The notes below the pieces were generated by a model. That model had not been told where the DNA came from, did not search any database, and saw only the letters and a program-made list of their open reading frames with translations. Below are positions 20,286 to 28,730 of a stretch of 64,000 bases of DNA, piece by piece. Position numbers and translations under genes: made by a program. The stretch spans positions 62,001 through 126,000 of the forward strand of contig JAPTVL010000268.1 in the NCBI GenBank assembly GCA_028065725.1, read 5' to 3'. Each line of letters begins with the position of its first letter. The stretch's first letter is position 1. Source of the DNA: Betaproteobacteria bacterium (GTDB taxonomy: Bacteria > Pseudomonadota > Gammaproteobacteria > Burkholderiales > Rhodocyclaceae).

Positions 20286-21374
20286 ATGAAAGCCCGCATC
20301 ATTCCCATCGTCAGGACCGTCAGGACCACCCTGCCACCGGGACGCGACCTCGTCGCGCCGCCCGAGGGCGAACTGGTAGACCTGCGCCAGCGGCGCGTGC
20401 GTGACCTGCGCATCTCGGTCACCGACCGCTGTAATTTCCGCTGCGTGTATTGCATGCCGAAGGAAGTGTTCGATGACGACTACGACTTCCTGCCGCGCAG
20501 CAAACTGTTGTCCTTCGAGGAAATCATGCGCGTCGCCCGCGTCTTCGTCGAGCAGGGCGTGGAGAAGATCCGCCTCACCGGCGGCGAACCGCTGTTGCGC
20601 AAACACATCGAAAACCTGATCGAGCAGCTGGCGAAGCTGCCCGTGGAAATCACCCTGACCACCAACGGCTCGCTACTGCGCAAGAAGGCCCGGGCGCTCA
20701 AGGATGCCGGCCTGCATCGGGTCACGGTCAGCCTCGACGGCATCGACGACGCCGTGTTCAAGCGTATGAACGACGTCGATTACGCCGTCGGCGACGTGCT
20801 CGACGGCATCGCCGCGGCCGCCGCGGTCGGCCTGGCGCCGATCAAGGTCAATTGCGTGGTCAAGCGCGGCGCCAACGACGACCAGATCCTGCCGCTGGCG
20901 CGTCACTTCCGCGGCAGCGGCCACATCCTGCGCTTCATCGAATACATGGACGTCGGCAGTTCCAACGGCTGGCGCATGGACGAAGTGGTGCCCTCGGTCG
21001 AGGTGGTCGCCCGCATCAACGCGGAATTTCCGCTGCAAGCGGTGGACGCCAACTACGCCGGCGAAGTTGCCGAGCGCTGGCGCTATGCCGACGGCGGCGG
21101 CGAAATCGGCGTCATCTCCTCGGTGACCCAGGCCTTCTGTGCCACCTGCACACGCATCCGCCTGTCCACCGAAGGCCAGCTCTATACCTGCCTGTTCGCC
21201 CAGGCCGGCCACGACCTGCGCGCCATGTTGCGCCAGGGTGCCGGCGACGAGGCGCTGCGGCGCGAAATCGCCGCCGTCTGGCGCGGCCGCGACGACCGCT
21301 ACTCCGAAATCCGCACCGCCGCCACCGAACTGCCCGGCCGCGCCAAGGTGGAAATGTCCTACATCGGCGGCTGA
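20286..21374 (+). CDS. moaA: GTP 3',8-cyclase MoaA
   Basis: This 362-residue radical SAM enzyme makes the first intermediate of molybdenum cofactor synthesis from GTP. The N-terminal cluster motif is CNFRCVYC (near residue 50). The second cluster cysteines are in [11 protein letters not shown], with a third 14 residues on. The C-terminus ends in the GG pair (SYIGG) needed for activity. It has an N-terminal extension of about 25 residues before the core compared with E. coli (329 residues). The ATG at 20286 lacks a clear ribosome binding site. moeA follows by 40 bases in the same direction. Confidence 0.94.
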   Translation: MKARIIPIVRTVRTTLPPGRDLVAPPEGELVDLRQRRVRDLRISVTDRCNFRCVYCMPKEVFDDDYDFLPRSKLLSFEEIMRVARVFVEQGVEKIRLTGGEPLLRKHIENLIEQLAKLPVEITLTTNGSLLRKKARALKDAGLHRVTVSLDGIDDAVFKRMNDVDYAVGDVLDGIAAAAAVGLAPIKVNCVVKRGANDDQILPLARHFRGSGHILRFIEYMDVGSSNGWRMDEVVPSVEVVARINAEFPLQAVDANYAGEVAERWRYADGGGEIGVISSVTQAFCATCTRIRLSTEGQLYTCLFAQAGHDLRAMLRQGAGDEALRREIAAVWRGRDDRYSEIRTAATELPGRAKVEMSYIGG

Positions 21375-21414
21375 CCGCTTCCCATCTCAAAATTCCGTTG
21401 TTCGCCTCCTCCAC

Positions 21415-22698
21415 ATGACTTCCATCCTCCAAGCCTTGTCCTGCGCCGATGATTACGACCCGAATTCGCTGCCGGTCGACCGTGCCCGCGATCTGATCCT
21501 CGGCCTGCTGCAACCGGTAGCCGGCCATGAACGCGTCTTCGTGCGCCAGGCGCTGGACCGCGTGCTGTCCGACGACGTGATCTCGCCGATCGACGTGCCG
21601 GCCCACGACAACTCGGCCATGGACGGCTGGGCGCTGCGTTTCGACGATCTTGCCGCTGGCGGCGAAACCCGACTGAAGAACATCGGCACCGCCTTCGCCG
21701 GTCGCGCCTTCGAGGGCAAAGTCGGCGCCGGCGAGACGGTGAGGATCATGACCGGCGCCGTGCTGCCGCAGGGCGTGGACTGCGTGGTGGTCCAGGAAGT
21801 GACCAGGGTCGAGGGCGATGCCGTGATCATCCCGCCCGGTCAACGCCGCGAGCAGAACACCCGCCGCGCCGGCGAGGACCTGCAGGCCGGGCGCCCCGCC
21901 ATCTCGGCCGGCCGCAAGCTGCGCCCGGCCGAGATCGGCATCGTCGCCTCGCTGGGCATCGGCGAAGTCTCGGTGCGGCGCCGCGTGCGCGTCGCGCTGT
22001 TCTCGACCGGCGACGAACTCTGCTCGATCGGCCAGCCGCTGACGGAAGGCGCGGTGTATGACAGCAACCGCTACACGCTGTGGGGCGTGCTGACGCGCCT
22101 CGGCTGCGAGGTCATCGACATGGGCGTGGTGAAAGACGATCCGGCCGCGCTGGAAGCGGCCTTTCGCGAAGCGGCGGCCTGTGCCGACGCCATCATCACC
22201 AGCGGCGGCGTCTCGGTCGGCGAAGCCGACTTCATCAAGCAACTGATGACCCAACTGGGCGAAGTGGCCTTCTGGAAGATCGCCATGAAGCCCGGCCGGC
22301 CGATGGCCTTCGGCCGCATCGAACCCGATGGTCCGCAGCGACCCGGCGCCTGGCTGTTCGGCCTGCCCGGCAATCCGGTGGCCGTCATGGTGACCTTCTA
22401 TCAGTTCGTGCAGCCGGCCATTCTCAAGCTGGCCGGCCTCGATCCCATCAAGCCCGTCCCGGCCTTTCCCGCGCGCTGCGTCGAGCCGATGAAGAAGGGC
22501 CGCGGCCGCACCGAATTCCAGCGCGGCATCCTGTTTCAGGAAAACGGCGAATGGTGCGTACGCCCCACCGGTGCGCAGGGTTCCGGCGTACTGCGCTCGA
22601 TGGCCGATGCCGACTGCTTCATCGTGCTCGAACACGAGCGCGACAAAGTCGGCGCCGGCGATACGGTGATGGTGCAGCTGATGAACGGGCTGGTCTAG
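21415..22698 (+). CDS. moeA: Molybdopterin molybdenumtransferase MoeA
   Basis: This 427-residue enzyme inserts molybdate into adenylated molybdopterin. The order is the N-terminal domain with the PAHDNSAMDGWA motif (near residue 62), the MoCF-like domain with STGDEL and TSGGVSVGE, and the C-terminal MoeA domain with GLPGNPVAVMV. It lies 40 bases after moaA, so both act in molybdenum cofactor synthesis and are probably cotranscribed. Two weak copies of the dispersed repeat (21717-21740 and 22644-22667) encode KVGAGETV and KVGAGDTV; these may be simple coding convergence. Confidence 0.94.
   Translation: MTSILQALSCADDYDPNSLPVDRARDLILGLLQPVAGHERVFVRQALDRVLSDDVISPIDVPAHDNSAMDGWALRFDDLAAGGETRLKNIGTAFAGRAFEGKVGAGETVRIMTGAVLPQGVDCVVVQEVTRVEGDAVIIPPGQRREQNTRRAGEDLQAGRPAISAGRKLRPAEIGIVASLGIGEVSVRRRVRVALFSTGDELCSIGQPLTEGAVYDSNRYTLWGVLTRLGCEVIDMGVVKDDPAALEAAFREAAACADAIITSGGVSVGEADFIKQLMTQLGEVAFWKIAMKPGRPMAFGRIEPDGPQRPGAWLFGLPGNPVAVMVTFYQFVQPAILKLAGLDPIKPVPAFPARCVEPMKKGRGRTEFQRGILFQENGEWCVRPTGAQGSGVLRSMADADCFIVLEHERDKVGAGDTVMVQLMNGLV
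21717..21740 (-). repeat. Weak repeat-like copy in moeA
   Basis: It matches the dispersed repeat with four differences and encodes KVGAGETV. Coding convergence is a fair alternative. Confidence 0.3.
22644..22667 (-). repeat. Second weak repeat-like copy in moeA
   Basis: It matches the dispersed repeat with three differences and encodes KVGAGDTV, as does lolD copy 2. Coding convergence is possible. Confidence 0.35.
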
Positions 22699-22765
22699 CC
22701 CAAAACAGGCCGGCGGCGAAGCACCGCACGCTGTCCTCGCGATCCGGGATGAGGAATTGGATCGC

Positions 22766-23722
22766 CTATGCCGTCCCCAGCCAGAACGCCACGTCCATCT
22801 TGAGGAATTCGTCCCAGGGCATGTAGTGGGAACCGTCGCAGGAGAAGGTGAGGCCGACCATGCCGTTGAAGAGATTCAGCGTTCCGGTGCGCAGGTAGAA
22901 GGTCTCGTCGATGAAGCGCAGCGAACCCAGCGTGTCGAGGATGGCGCGGATGCGTTCCTGCGGCACCAGCGCGTCGGCCGGATAGGGATGTTTCGCATAG
23001 GCGAGGCAGATGTCCGGATCGACCATGGCCTGGATATCGAACAGGCGGTAGCGATAGGGATCGTCGAGCGTCCAATACACGGCGCGACTGCTCGAAAAGT
23101 GCAGCATGATGTGGTACATGCCGTGATCGGCCATCAGTTCCTCGACGACGCCGAGCACGGTTTGCAACTGGCGATCCATCTCGCTCTCGCTGCGCGTCTG
23201 GTGGAAGACCTGGCTGCGGATCGAGGGATCGCCGCGCAACTGCCGCCACTGCCGCTTCTCCTCGAAACGTTCGCGCGTCAGCGGCAGGTCGTGAAGATAG
23301 AAATCCGCGCCGAGAAAACCGATGGCGGCACCCGTTGCGCCGCGCACCAGCTGGATCGCGGTCAGCCCCGGACGCCGCTCACGCAGGGTGATGTAGGAGC
23401 GCGACAGCAGGAAACCCGCTCCCGGCTGGGATTCGCGCATGTAGGGCCGGTGCGAGCGGTTGCGGCCGAAATCGGCTTCGCTGACGCCTGCCGCGCTGAC
23501 ATTGTCGGAAATCTGCACGCCGTCGAGATTCATCGCGTACAGATAGCGGCAATGCGGCACGCTGGGGAACAGGCGGGCCAGCTCGGCATTCAGTCCGGCG
23601 CGGCTGCCCCAGGCCGCGGCACTGGCCTGCGCCGCGCAGCGCAGCGGTTCCTCGATGAGCTTCTTCAGCGCCGCGCGTTGCAGGGCAACGCTTTCCTGAA
23701 GGGTAGTGCCGCCGTTCGGCAT
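22766..23722 (-). CDS. Soluble Cache/PDC-type sensor protein without an output domain
   Basis: This 318-residue protein has an N-terminal region (about 25-180) resembling PDC/Cache sensor domains: YLYAMNLDGVQISDN, then GRNRSHRPYMRE, then a strand rich in hydrophobics ending GFLGADFYL. The remaining 140 residues are not recognised. No signal peptide, transmembrane helix, HAMP, GGDEF, EAL or kinase domain is visible, which is odd because Cache domains are usually extracytoplasmic and joined to an output domain. It converges on moeA and lies about 100 bases upstream of the ABC permease operon end. Ligand and role are unknown. Confidence 0.68.
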   Translation of the reverse strand: MPNGGTTLQESVALQRAALKKLIEEPLRCAAQASAAAWGSRAGLNAELARLFPSVPHCRYLYAMNLDGVQISDNVSAAGVSEADFGRNRSHRPYMRESQPGAGFLLSRSYITLRERRPGLTAIQLVRGATGAAIGFLGADFYLHDLPLTRERFEEKRQWRQLRGDPSIRSQVFHQTRSESEMDRQLQTVLGVVEELMADHGMYHIMLHFSSSRAVYWTLDDPYRYRLFDIQAMVDPDICLAYAKHPYPADALVPQERIRAILDTLGSLRFIDETFYLRTGTLNLFNGMVGLTFSCDGSHYMPWDEFLKMDVAFWLGTA

Positions 23723-23784
23723 GATGTCTCTGCTTACCGTTTAACGCTTTCGACCCTATCGATTCTACGCGCGACGGACATTGC

Positions 23785-23808
23785 GCCGTACCGCCGGCGC
23801 CGACTCCT
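23785..23808 (+). repeat. Dispersed 24-bp repeat, copy 4 (intergenic)
   Basis: It differs from the consensus only by G for A in the core (CGCCGGCGCCGACT) and lies between two minus-strand genes, 11 bases after the ABC permease stop codon. Confidence 0.7.
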
Positions 23809-23818
23809 GCGCCCTGCC

Positions 23819-25021
23819 TTACTCCGTCCTAAGCGCCTCCACCGGATCCAGCAGCGCCGCACGCCGCGCCGGCAATACGCCGGCGGCGAGACCGATGGCG
23901 GCGGCCAGCGCTTCGGCCAGCAATACGAATGATATTGGCGTATGCACCGGCAGCGCCGGGACGAACAGCCCGATCAGTTGCGCCAGGCCGATGCCGAGCA
24001 GCAGGCCGACCAGACCGCCGATCGCCGCCAGCGCCACGGCTTCGCCGAGGAACAGGCCGAGGATGGTCTGGCGCCGGGCGCCGAGCGCCACCAGCAGGCC
24101 GATCTCGTTGGTGCGCTCGCTGACGGCGATGGTCATGATGGTGACGATGCCAACCCCGCCGACCAGCAGCGAGATGCCGCCCAGTGCGCCGACCGCCATG
24201 GTCAGCACGTCGAGGATGCCGCCCAGCGTGGCCAGCATTTCCTCCTGGCTGATGATGGTGACATCTTCGCGGCCGTGGCGAGCCTTGATCACCTCCTTGA
24301 CCGCAGCCACCACGCTGGTGGCCGGCACACCTTCGGCTGCGGCGACGTTGATTTCGTTGAGTCCGGCGCGATTGAACAGTTCCAGCGCGCGTGCCGCCGG
24401 TATCCAGGCGGTGTCGTCAAGGTCGATGCCGAGAAACTGGCCCTTGGCTTCCATGATGCCGATCACGCGGAACTGCAGGCCGCCGATGCGCACCCGCGTG
24501 CCGAGGGCGTTTTCGGCACCGAACAGCTCGTTCTTCAGCTTGGAGCCGAGCACCACCTGGGCACGCGCGCTACCGGCCTCGTCCGCCGGCAGGAACTGGC
24601 CGCTGCGCACCTTGAGATTGAATACCGCTGGCATGTCCGGGCCGACGCCATATACCGATACGCGCCGCAGGCGACCGTTGCCGCTGACTTCCGCGTTGCC
24701 GAACACGCTCGGGCTGACGGCGACCACATTGGGCAGACGCTTCATCGCCTCGGCATCCTCCAGCGAAAGCGGCCTGGCGCTGCTGGGCAGGCCGGTCGTC
24801 GCGCCCCCCCCCGTCTTGGTGCGTCCCGGATGGATGCCGACGACATTGGTGCCGAACTGGGTGAACTCGGCCAGCACGTAGCGGTGGATGCCCTCGCCGA
24901 TCGAGGTCAGCAGGATCACCGCGGCGATGCCGACGGCGATCCCAAGCAGGGTCAGGAAGCTGCGCAGGCGCTGCGCGGCGATGGCGCGAATGGCCAGCGT
25001 GAGGAAGTCGGCGAGCTGCAT
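23819..25021 (-). CDS. MacB-type ABC transporter permease, copy A (carries a nine-G tract)
   Basis: This 400-residue permease of the MacB/FtsX fold has an N-terminal helix (about 22-42, SFLTLLGIAVGIAAVILL), a periplasmic domain (about 50-275), and three C-terminal helices (about 280-395). It is the last gene of a four-gene operon and abuts the second permease with no gap. MacB-type systems export peptides, lipids or toxins from the periplasm through an adaptor and an outer-membrane channel. A run of nine Gs on the coding strand (24804-24812) encodes the start of the Gly-Gly-Gly at residues 71-73; slippage there would truncate the protein. The ATPase domain is on a separate gene. Confidence 0.88.
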   Translation of the reverse strand: MQLADFLTLAIRAIAAQRLRSFLTLLGIAVGIAAVILLTSIGEGIHRYVLAEFTQFGTNVVGIHPGRTKTGGGATTGLPSSARPLSLEDAEAMKRLPNVVAVSPSVFGNAEVSGNGRLRRVSVYGVGPDMPAVFNLKVRSGQFLPADEAGSARAQVVLGSKLKNELFGAENALGTRVRIGGLQFRVIGIMEAKGQFLGIDLDDTAWIPAARALELFNRAGLNEINVAAAEGVPATSVVAAVKEVIKARHGREDVTIISQEEMLATLGGILDVLTMAVGALGGISLLVGGVGIVTIMTIAVSERTNEIGLLVALGARRQTILGLFLGEAVALAAIGGLVGLLLGIGLAQLIGLFVPALPVHTPISFVLLAEALAAAIGLAAGVLPARRAALLDPVEALRTE

Positions 25022-26230
25022 TCAGTGTTTCATCAGGGCCTGCACGGGATCGAGCCACGCCGCGCGCCGTGCCGGCATGATGCCGAACAGCATGCCGGTA
25101 CCGAGTGCCGTGCCGAGTGCCGCGATCACCGCCCAGTCCGGCGGATAGGCGGGAAACACCGGATACATCTGGCGCAGGACGAAGGCGCCGAACAGGCCGA
25201 GGCCGTAGCCGGTGACGGCGCCGAACAGCGACAGCATCGCGGCCTCGGCCATGAAGGCATTGCGGATCGTCGCCGCGCGCGCGCCGAGCGCCTTGAGCAG
25301 GCCGATCTCGGCGGTGCGCTGGGTCACCGCCACCAGCATCACGTTCATCACCAGGATGCCGGCCACCGCCAGGCTGATCGCGGCGATGCCGGCGACCGCG
25401 GCGGTCAGCGCGCGCAACAGCTTGTCGAAAGTGGCGAGCACGGCGTCCTGGGTAATCACCGTGATGTCTTCCTCGCCATGGCGGACCTTGAGCAGCGCGC
25501 TCACCTCGCGTTTGACGGCCTCGATCTCGTCGCGACTCCTGGCCTCGATCAGGACGCGAAACAGGCTGTTGGTGTTGAACAGGCTCTGGGCGACGCTGAC
25601 CGGGACGAACACCACCTCGTCGGTGTTGAGGCCGCCTACCCCCTGCCCGGTGGCCTTCAGCACGCCGACGATGCGCAGGCGCCGGTCGCCGAGGCGGATC
25701 AGTTCGCCCACCGCGGAGCGCCCGGGAAATATCTCCTCCTGAATCTTGACGCCGATCACCGCCACCGGCGCGCCACGGTTCCAGTCGGATTCGGGCAGAA
25801 AATGCCCCTGCGCCATCCTGAAGCTGCGAATCTCGTAATAGGTCGAGGCAGTGCCGGCCACCACGACTTCGCGCAAGCGCCCATTGGCGTTGATTTCCGA
25901 GTTGCCCGCGGTCAGCGGCGCGACGCGCCGCACCGAGGGCAGCCGGGTCAGCGCGAAGGCATCGTCCACCGTAAGATCGCGCGGGGTCGAGGTCATCGCA
26001 TTGGCCGGGCTGAAGCCGCCGGTGGCCGAGCGTCCGGGCAGGACGATGACCAGGTTGCTGCCCAGCGCGGAGAACTGATCGATCACGTAACGCCGCGCGC
26101 CGTCGCCAAGCGCGGTCAGCACCACCACGGCAGCGACGCCGATGGCCATGGCCAGTACCGAAAGCGAGGTGCGCAGCGGATAGCCGGCCGCCGCATCGCG
26201 GGCGAAACGCAGGACGTCGGAAGTGCGCAT
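25022..26230 (-). CDS. MacB-type ABC transporter permease, copy B
   Basis: This 402-residue permease is homologous to its downstream neighbour but clearly distinct, with the same layout: first helix (about 21-41), periplasmic domain (about 50-275) and three C-terminal helices. The ATG at 26230 begins MRTSDVLRFARDAA; the 22-codon upward extension overlaps the ATPase gene and is ignored. It starts four bases after the ATPase stop codon and its own stop abuts the next permease. Two different permeases with one ATPase suggest a heterodimeric membrane part. Confidence 0.88.
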   Translation of the reverse strand: MRTSDVLRFARDAAAGYPLRTSLSVLAMAIGVAAVVVLTALGDGARRYVIDQFSALGSNLVIVLPGRSATGGFSPANAMTSTPRDLTVDDAFALTRLPSVRRVAPLTAGNSEINANGRLREVVVAGTASTYYEIRSFRMAQGHFLPESDWNRGAPVAVIGVKIQEEIFPGRSAVGELIRLGDRRLRIVGVLKATGQGVGGLNTDEVVFVPVSVAQSLFNTNSLFRVLIEARSRDEIEAVKREVSALLKVRHGEEDITVITQDAVLATFDKLLRALTAAVAGIAAISLAVAGILVMNVMLVAVTQRTAEIGLLKALGARAATIRNAFMAEAAMLSLFGAVTGYGLGLFGAFVLRQMYPVFPAYPPDWAVIAALGTALGTGMLFGIMPARRAAWLDPVQALMKH

Positions 26231-26234
26231 GGAA

Positions 26235-26945
26235 TCAGGCGGGCTCCACCGCCGCCCGTGCGCTGTCCGACTTGCTGTCGTGCCGCAGCTCACCATCCTC
26301 CATGATCAACTGCCGCCGCGCCCGCGAGCCGATCTTCTGGTCGTGGGTGACGACGATCAGCGTCATGCCACGTTCATTGAGGGCCTCCAGCAGGTGGATT
26401 ACGTCGTCGCCGGTGGCGCGGTCGAGGTTGCCGGTCGGCTCGTCGGCCAGCAGCACGGCGGGCTGCATGATGGTGGCGCGGGCAATCGCGACGCGCTGCC
26501 GCTGGCCGCCGGACAGCTGGTCGGGCCTGTGGTCGGCGCGCTGGTCGAGACCGAAATCCTTGAGCGCCTGTTGCACGCGCTGCGCCCGTTCGACTGCCGG
26601 AATCCCGGCCAGCATCATCGGCAGGCCGATGTTCTCGGCCGCGGTCAGGCGCGGCACCAGATGGAAACTCTGGAACACGAAGCCTATGCGCCGACTGCGC
26701 ACGGCGGCCTGCTCGTCGGGCGACAGCGTGGTGACGTCGCGGCCTTCGAGCCGGTAGGACCCTGCATCGGGTCGGTCGAGCAGGCCAAGCAAGTTGAGCA
26801 GCGTGGACTTGCCGGAGCCGGACGGCCCCATGATCGCCACGTATTCGCCGGCGTCGATGCTGACGTCGAGCCCGGTCAGCGCGTGCACCACGCTGTCGCC
26901 GAGATGGAAGACGCGCTCGATGCCGGCGAGCTGGATCACCGCCAT
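26235..26945 (-). CDS. MacB/LolD-type ABC transporter ATPase
   Basis: This 236-residue ATPase belongs to the MacB/LolD/FtsE subfamily. Walker A is GPSGSGKS (about 40-47), the signature is LSGGQRQRVA, Walker B ends ADEPTGNLD, and the switch histidine lies in THDQKIG. It starts one base after the adaptor stop codon and four bases before the first permease, so the operon is adaptor-ATPase-permease-permease. The split of ATPase from permease resembles YknXYZ-type systems more than E. coli MacB, where they are fused. Confidence 0.9.
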   Translation of the reverse strand: MAVIQLAGIERVFHLGDSVVHALTGLDVSIDAGEYVAIMGPSGSGKSTLLNLLGLLDRPDAGSYRLEGRDVTTLSPDEQAAVRSRRIGFVFQSFHLVPRLTAAENIGLPMMLAGIPAVERAQRVQQALKDFGLDQRADHRPDQLSGGQRQRVAIARATIMQPAVLLADEPTGNLDRATGDDVIHLLEALNERGMTLIVVTHDQKIGSRARRQLIMEDGELRHDSKSDSARAAVEPA

Positions 26946-26946
26946 G

Positions 26947-28119
26947 CTATTTGGCTTTGCTGTTGGCCGCCGCGTCGGCCGCCGTGGCGCGGGCGCCGAC
27001 TTTCACGCCTTCGCGCTCCAGCGAGATGACAATGCGCTCGCCTTCGGCCAGGCCTTCGACGATTTCCGTGAACTCCCAGTTGGAGATTCCGATCTTGACC
27101 TTGCGCTCTTCGAGCTTGCCGCTTTCCGCGTTGAGCACCATCACCCGGCCGCCCTCGATCAGCGCCGCGGTGGGCACCCGCAGCACATTGGCGCGCGTGG
27201 CCAGCACGATCTCGACGTCGGCGCTGTAGCCGACCAGCAGACCGCCCGTCGCCGGCATGGCGAAATCGACTTCGACATCCACCGTGCGCGCCTGCTTCTC
27301 CACCGCCAGCACATAGGGCGCGACGCGGCGCACCTTGCCCTGCAGGGGTTGTTTGGGCAGCGCATCGAGCGTGACGCGCACCGGCAGGCCGGCCTTGATC
27401 TTGGGCGCATCGATTTCATCCATCGGCGCGTTGATGTAGAGGCAGCTGTCGTCGATCAGATCGATTGCCGGCGGCGTCGGCACCCCCGGCGGCGACGGCG
27501 TCGAATACTCGCCGAGCTCGCCGACGATCTTGGCCACGGTACCGTCGAAGGGCGCATAGAGCACCATGCGGCCCTGCTCGACTTTCGTCACGCCGACCCG
27601 CGCCGCAGCCTGGGCGACATCGGCGCGCGCCGTTTCGCAGGCCGCGCTGCGAGCATCGGCCTCGCTCTTGGCGGCATCCTCGCGCGCTTCGGAAACGAAG
27701 CCCTTGTTCTTCAACGAAGTCTGGCGCTCGGCTTCGCGACGCGAACTGGCCGCCGTGGTGCATGCCTCCTTGACCCGCTGCGCGGACACCGCGCGCTGGG
27801 CTTCAGCCAGCGTCTGCTGCGCCTTCTGGTCGTCGTTCCAGAGTTTCAGCAGCAGCTGGCCCTTCTTCACCTTGTCGCCTTCCTTGACGCCGAGGTATTC
27901 GATGCGGCCGCCCATGATGGTGGACAGCCGCGTGCGCTGGCAGGCTTCGACCGTGCCGGCACGGGTATTCACCACCGTGGACTCAACAGTGCCGCGATCG
28001 ACGGTCTTCAACACCACGCTCACCGGCTTGGTGCGCGTGAACCAGAAAAAGGCGCCGGCGGCCAGGGCGACGACGACGAACGCCGGCAGGACGCGGCGCA
28101 GCAGATAGGATGTATTCAT
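26947..28119 (-). CDS. MacA-like periplasmic adaptor (HlyD/RND membrane fusion protein)
   Basis: This 390-residue adaptor links the ABC permeases to an outer-membrane channel. It has an N-terminal membrane anchor (about 9-27), a biotinyl-lipoyl-like half (about 55-95), a helical hairpin (about 95-165) and beta-barrel domains (about 170-370). The sequence PFDGTVAKIVGELGE is the returning lipoyl half. It leads the four-gene operon. No TolC-type channel gene is present in the window. The start ATG lies only eight bases after a CATAAT element, so the message may be leaderless. A weak copy of the dispersed repeat lies in the C-terminal tail. Confidence 0.88.
   Translation of the reverse strand: MNTSYLLRRVLPAFVVVALAAGAFFWFTRTKPVSVVLKTVDRGTVESTVVNTRAGTVEACQRTRLSTIMGGRIEYLGVKEGDKVKKGQLLLKLWNDDQKAQQTLAEAQRAVSAQRVKEACTTAASSRREAERQTSLKNKGFVSEAREDAAKSEADARSAACETARADVAQAAARVGVTKVEQGRMVLYAPFDGTVAKIVGELGEYSTPSPPGVPTPPAIDLIDDSCLYINAPMDEIDAPKIKAGLPVRVTLDALPKQPLQGKVRRVAPYVLAVEKQARTVDVEVDFAMPATGGLLVGYSADVEIVLATRANVLRVPTAALIEGGRVMVLNAESGKLEERKVKIGISNWEFTEIVEGLAEGERIVISLEREGVKVGARATAADAAANSKAK
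26981..27004 (+). repeat. Weak dispersed-repeat copy in the adaptor gene
   Basis: GCCGT at the left and GCGCCGACTTTC at the right match, with about four differences between them. It encodes KVGARATA near the adaptor C-terminus. Confidence 0.4.
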
Positions 28120-28143
28120 GGCGGTTGATTATGCCGTGTTTGC
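28111..28143. repeat. 33-bp segment, copy 1 (start and -10 region of the adaptor gene)
   Basis: It covers the minus-strand ATG at 28119 and the CATAAT at 28133-28128. It matches bases 28311-28343 at 26 of 33 positions, exactly 200 bp away and in the same orientation. Confidence 0.65.
28128..28133 (-). promoter_or_regulatory. Candidate -10 element of the MacAB-like operon
   Basis: CATAAT on the minus strand ends eight bases before the adaptor ATG, which predicts a transcript starting at or next to the start codon. No good -35 is visible. Confidence 0.4.
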
Positions 28144-28169
28144 CACGGCCGCGCCCTTCCCCGAAAGGG

Positions 28170-28319
28170 TTAGTGCGGAACGGCAGGAAAACTCAGCGTG
28201 GCGCGTTGGCCTGCGTCGAGCCGCAGCACGCCCTCCTCTTCGAGGCGCGCCAGTTCCGTGCGGAAGATCGCGATCTCGTCGGCGCGCCGCTGCGCCTCAC
28301 TGCGAACAGGGGTATTCAT
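28170..28319 (-). CDS. Possible 49-residue protein or gene remnant
   Basis: An ATG at 28319 opens a 49-codon frame that begins MNTPVRSEAQRRADEIAIF and continues as a charged helix (RTELARLEEEGVLRLDAGQ) before ending SFPAVPH. The charged helical start looks like the N-terminus of a longer protein that has been cut short. The start and its -10 region duplicate those of the adaptor gene 200 bp downstream. No ribosome binding site is seen. It may be a truncated gene, a small leader gene, or noise. Confidence 0.35.
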   Translation of the reverse strand: MNTPVRSEAQRRADEIAIFRTELARLEEEGVLRLDAGQRATLSFPAVPH

Positions 28320-28343
28320 GGGCGGCGATTATGCCGCGTTTGT
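28311..28343. repeat. 33-bp segment, copy 2 (start and -10 region of the 49-codon frame)
   Basis: It contains the minus-strand ATG at 28319 and CATAAT at 28333-28328, in the same geometry as copy 1. Confidence 0.65.
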
Positions 28344-28382
28344 TAGAATTCGAATCACTTCCCCGCACACGGCATACCGGCA

Positions 28383-28730
28383 ATGGTAAAGATCTACGGC
28401 ATCAAGAATTGCGACACCATGAAGAAGGCCTTCGCCTGGTGCGAGGCCAACAACATCAGCTACGAATTCCACGACTACAAAAAGCAGGGTGTGCCGCGCG
28501 AACGGCTGGTGCAGTGGTGCCGCACACTGGGCTGGAAGACCCTGGTCAATGTCAAGGGCCCGACCTGGAGGAAGCTCTCGCCCGAGCAGCAGGCCGTCAC
28601 CACGCAAAGCCAGGCCGTGGCATTGATGATGGAACACTCCAGCCTGATCCGCCGCCCGGTGGTGGAGAACGAAGCCGGCCAGCTGCTGGTGGGCTTCGAT
28701 CCGACCATGTTCGACAGTTTCGTGCGCTGA
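28383..28730 (+). CDS. ArsC/Spx family protein, YffB type
   Basis: This 115-residue thioredoxin-fold protein resembles arsenate reductase and Spx. It matches the YffB branch closely in pattern: MVKIYGIKNCDTMKKA at the start, a single active-site cysteine at residue 10, and GPTWRKLS in the middle. YffB proteins have been linked to glutathione-dependent thiol reduction, with no proven arsenate role. Its stop overlaps the hslO start (TGATG), so it probably shares an operon with the redox chaperone, a suggestive pairing of two thiol-linked proteins. Confidence 0.85.
   Translation: MVKIYGIKNCDTMKKAFAWCEANNISYEFHDYKKQGVPRERLVQWCRTLGWKTLVNVKGPTWRKLSPEQQAVTTQSQAVALMMEHSSLIRRPVVENEAGQLLVGFDPTMFDSFVR

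Noticed and set aside
25022..26230. The two MacB-type permeases as one broken gene
   Set aside because: Each has a full helix-periplasmic domain-three-helix layout and its own start and stop codons.
28341..28365. Possible tRNA arm (GAATTCGAATC)
   Set aside because: No acceptor stem, anticodon arm or CCA end can be folded around it.
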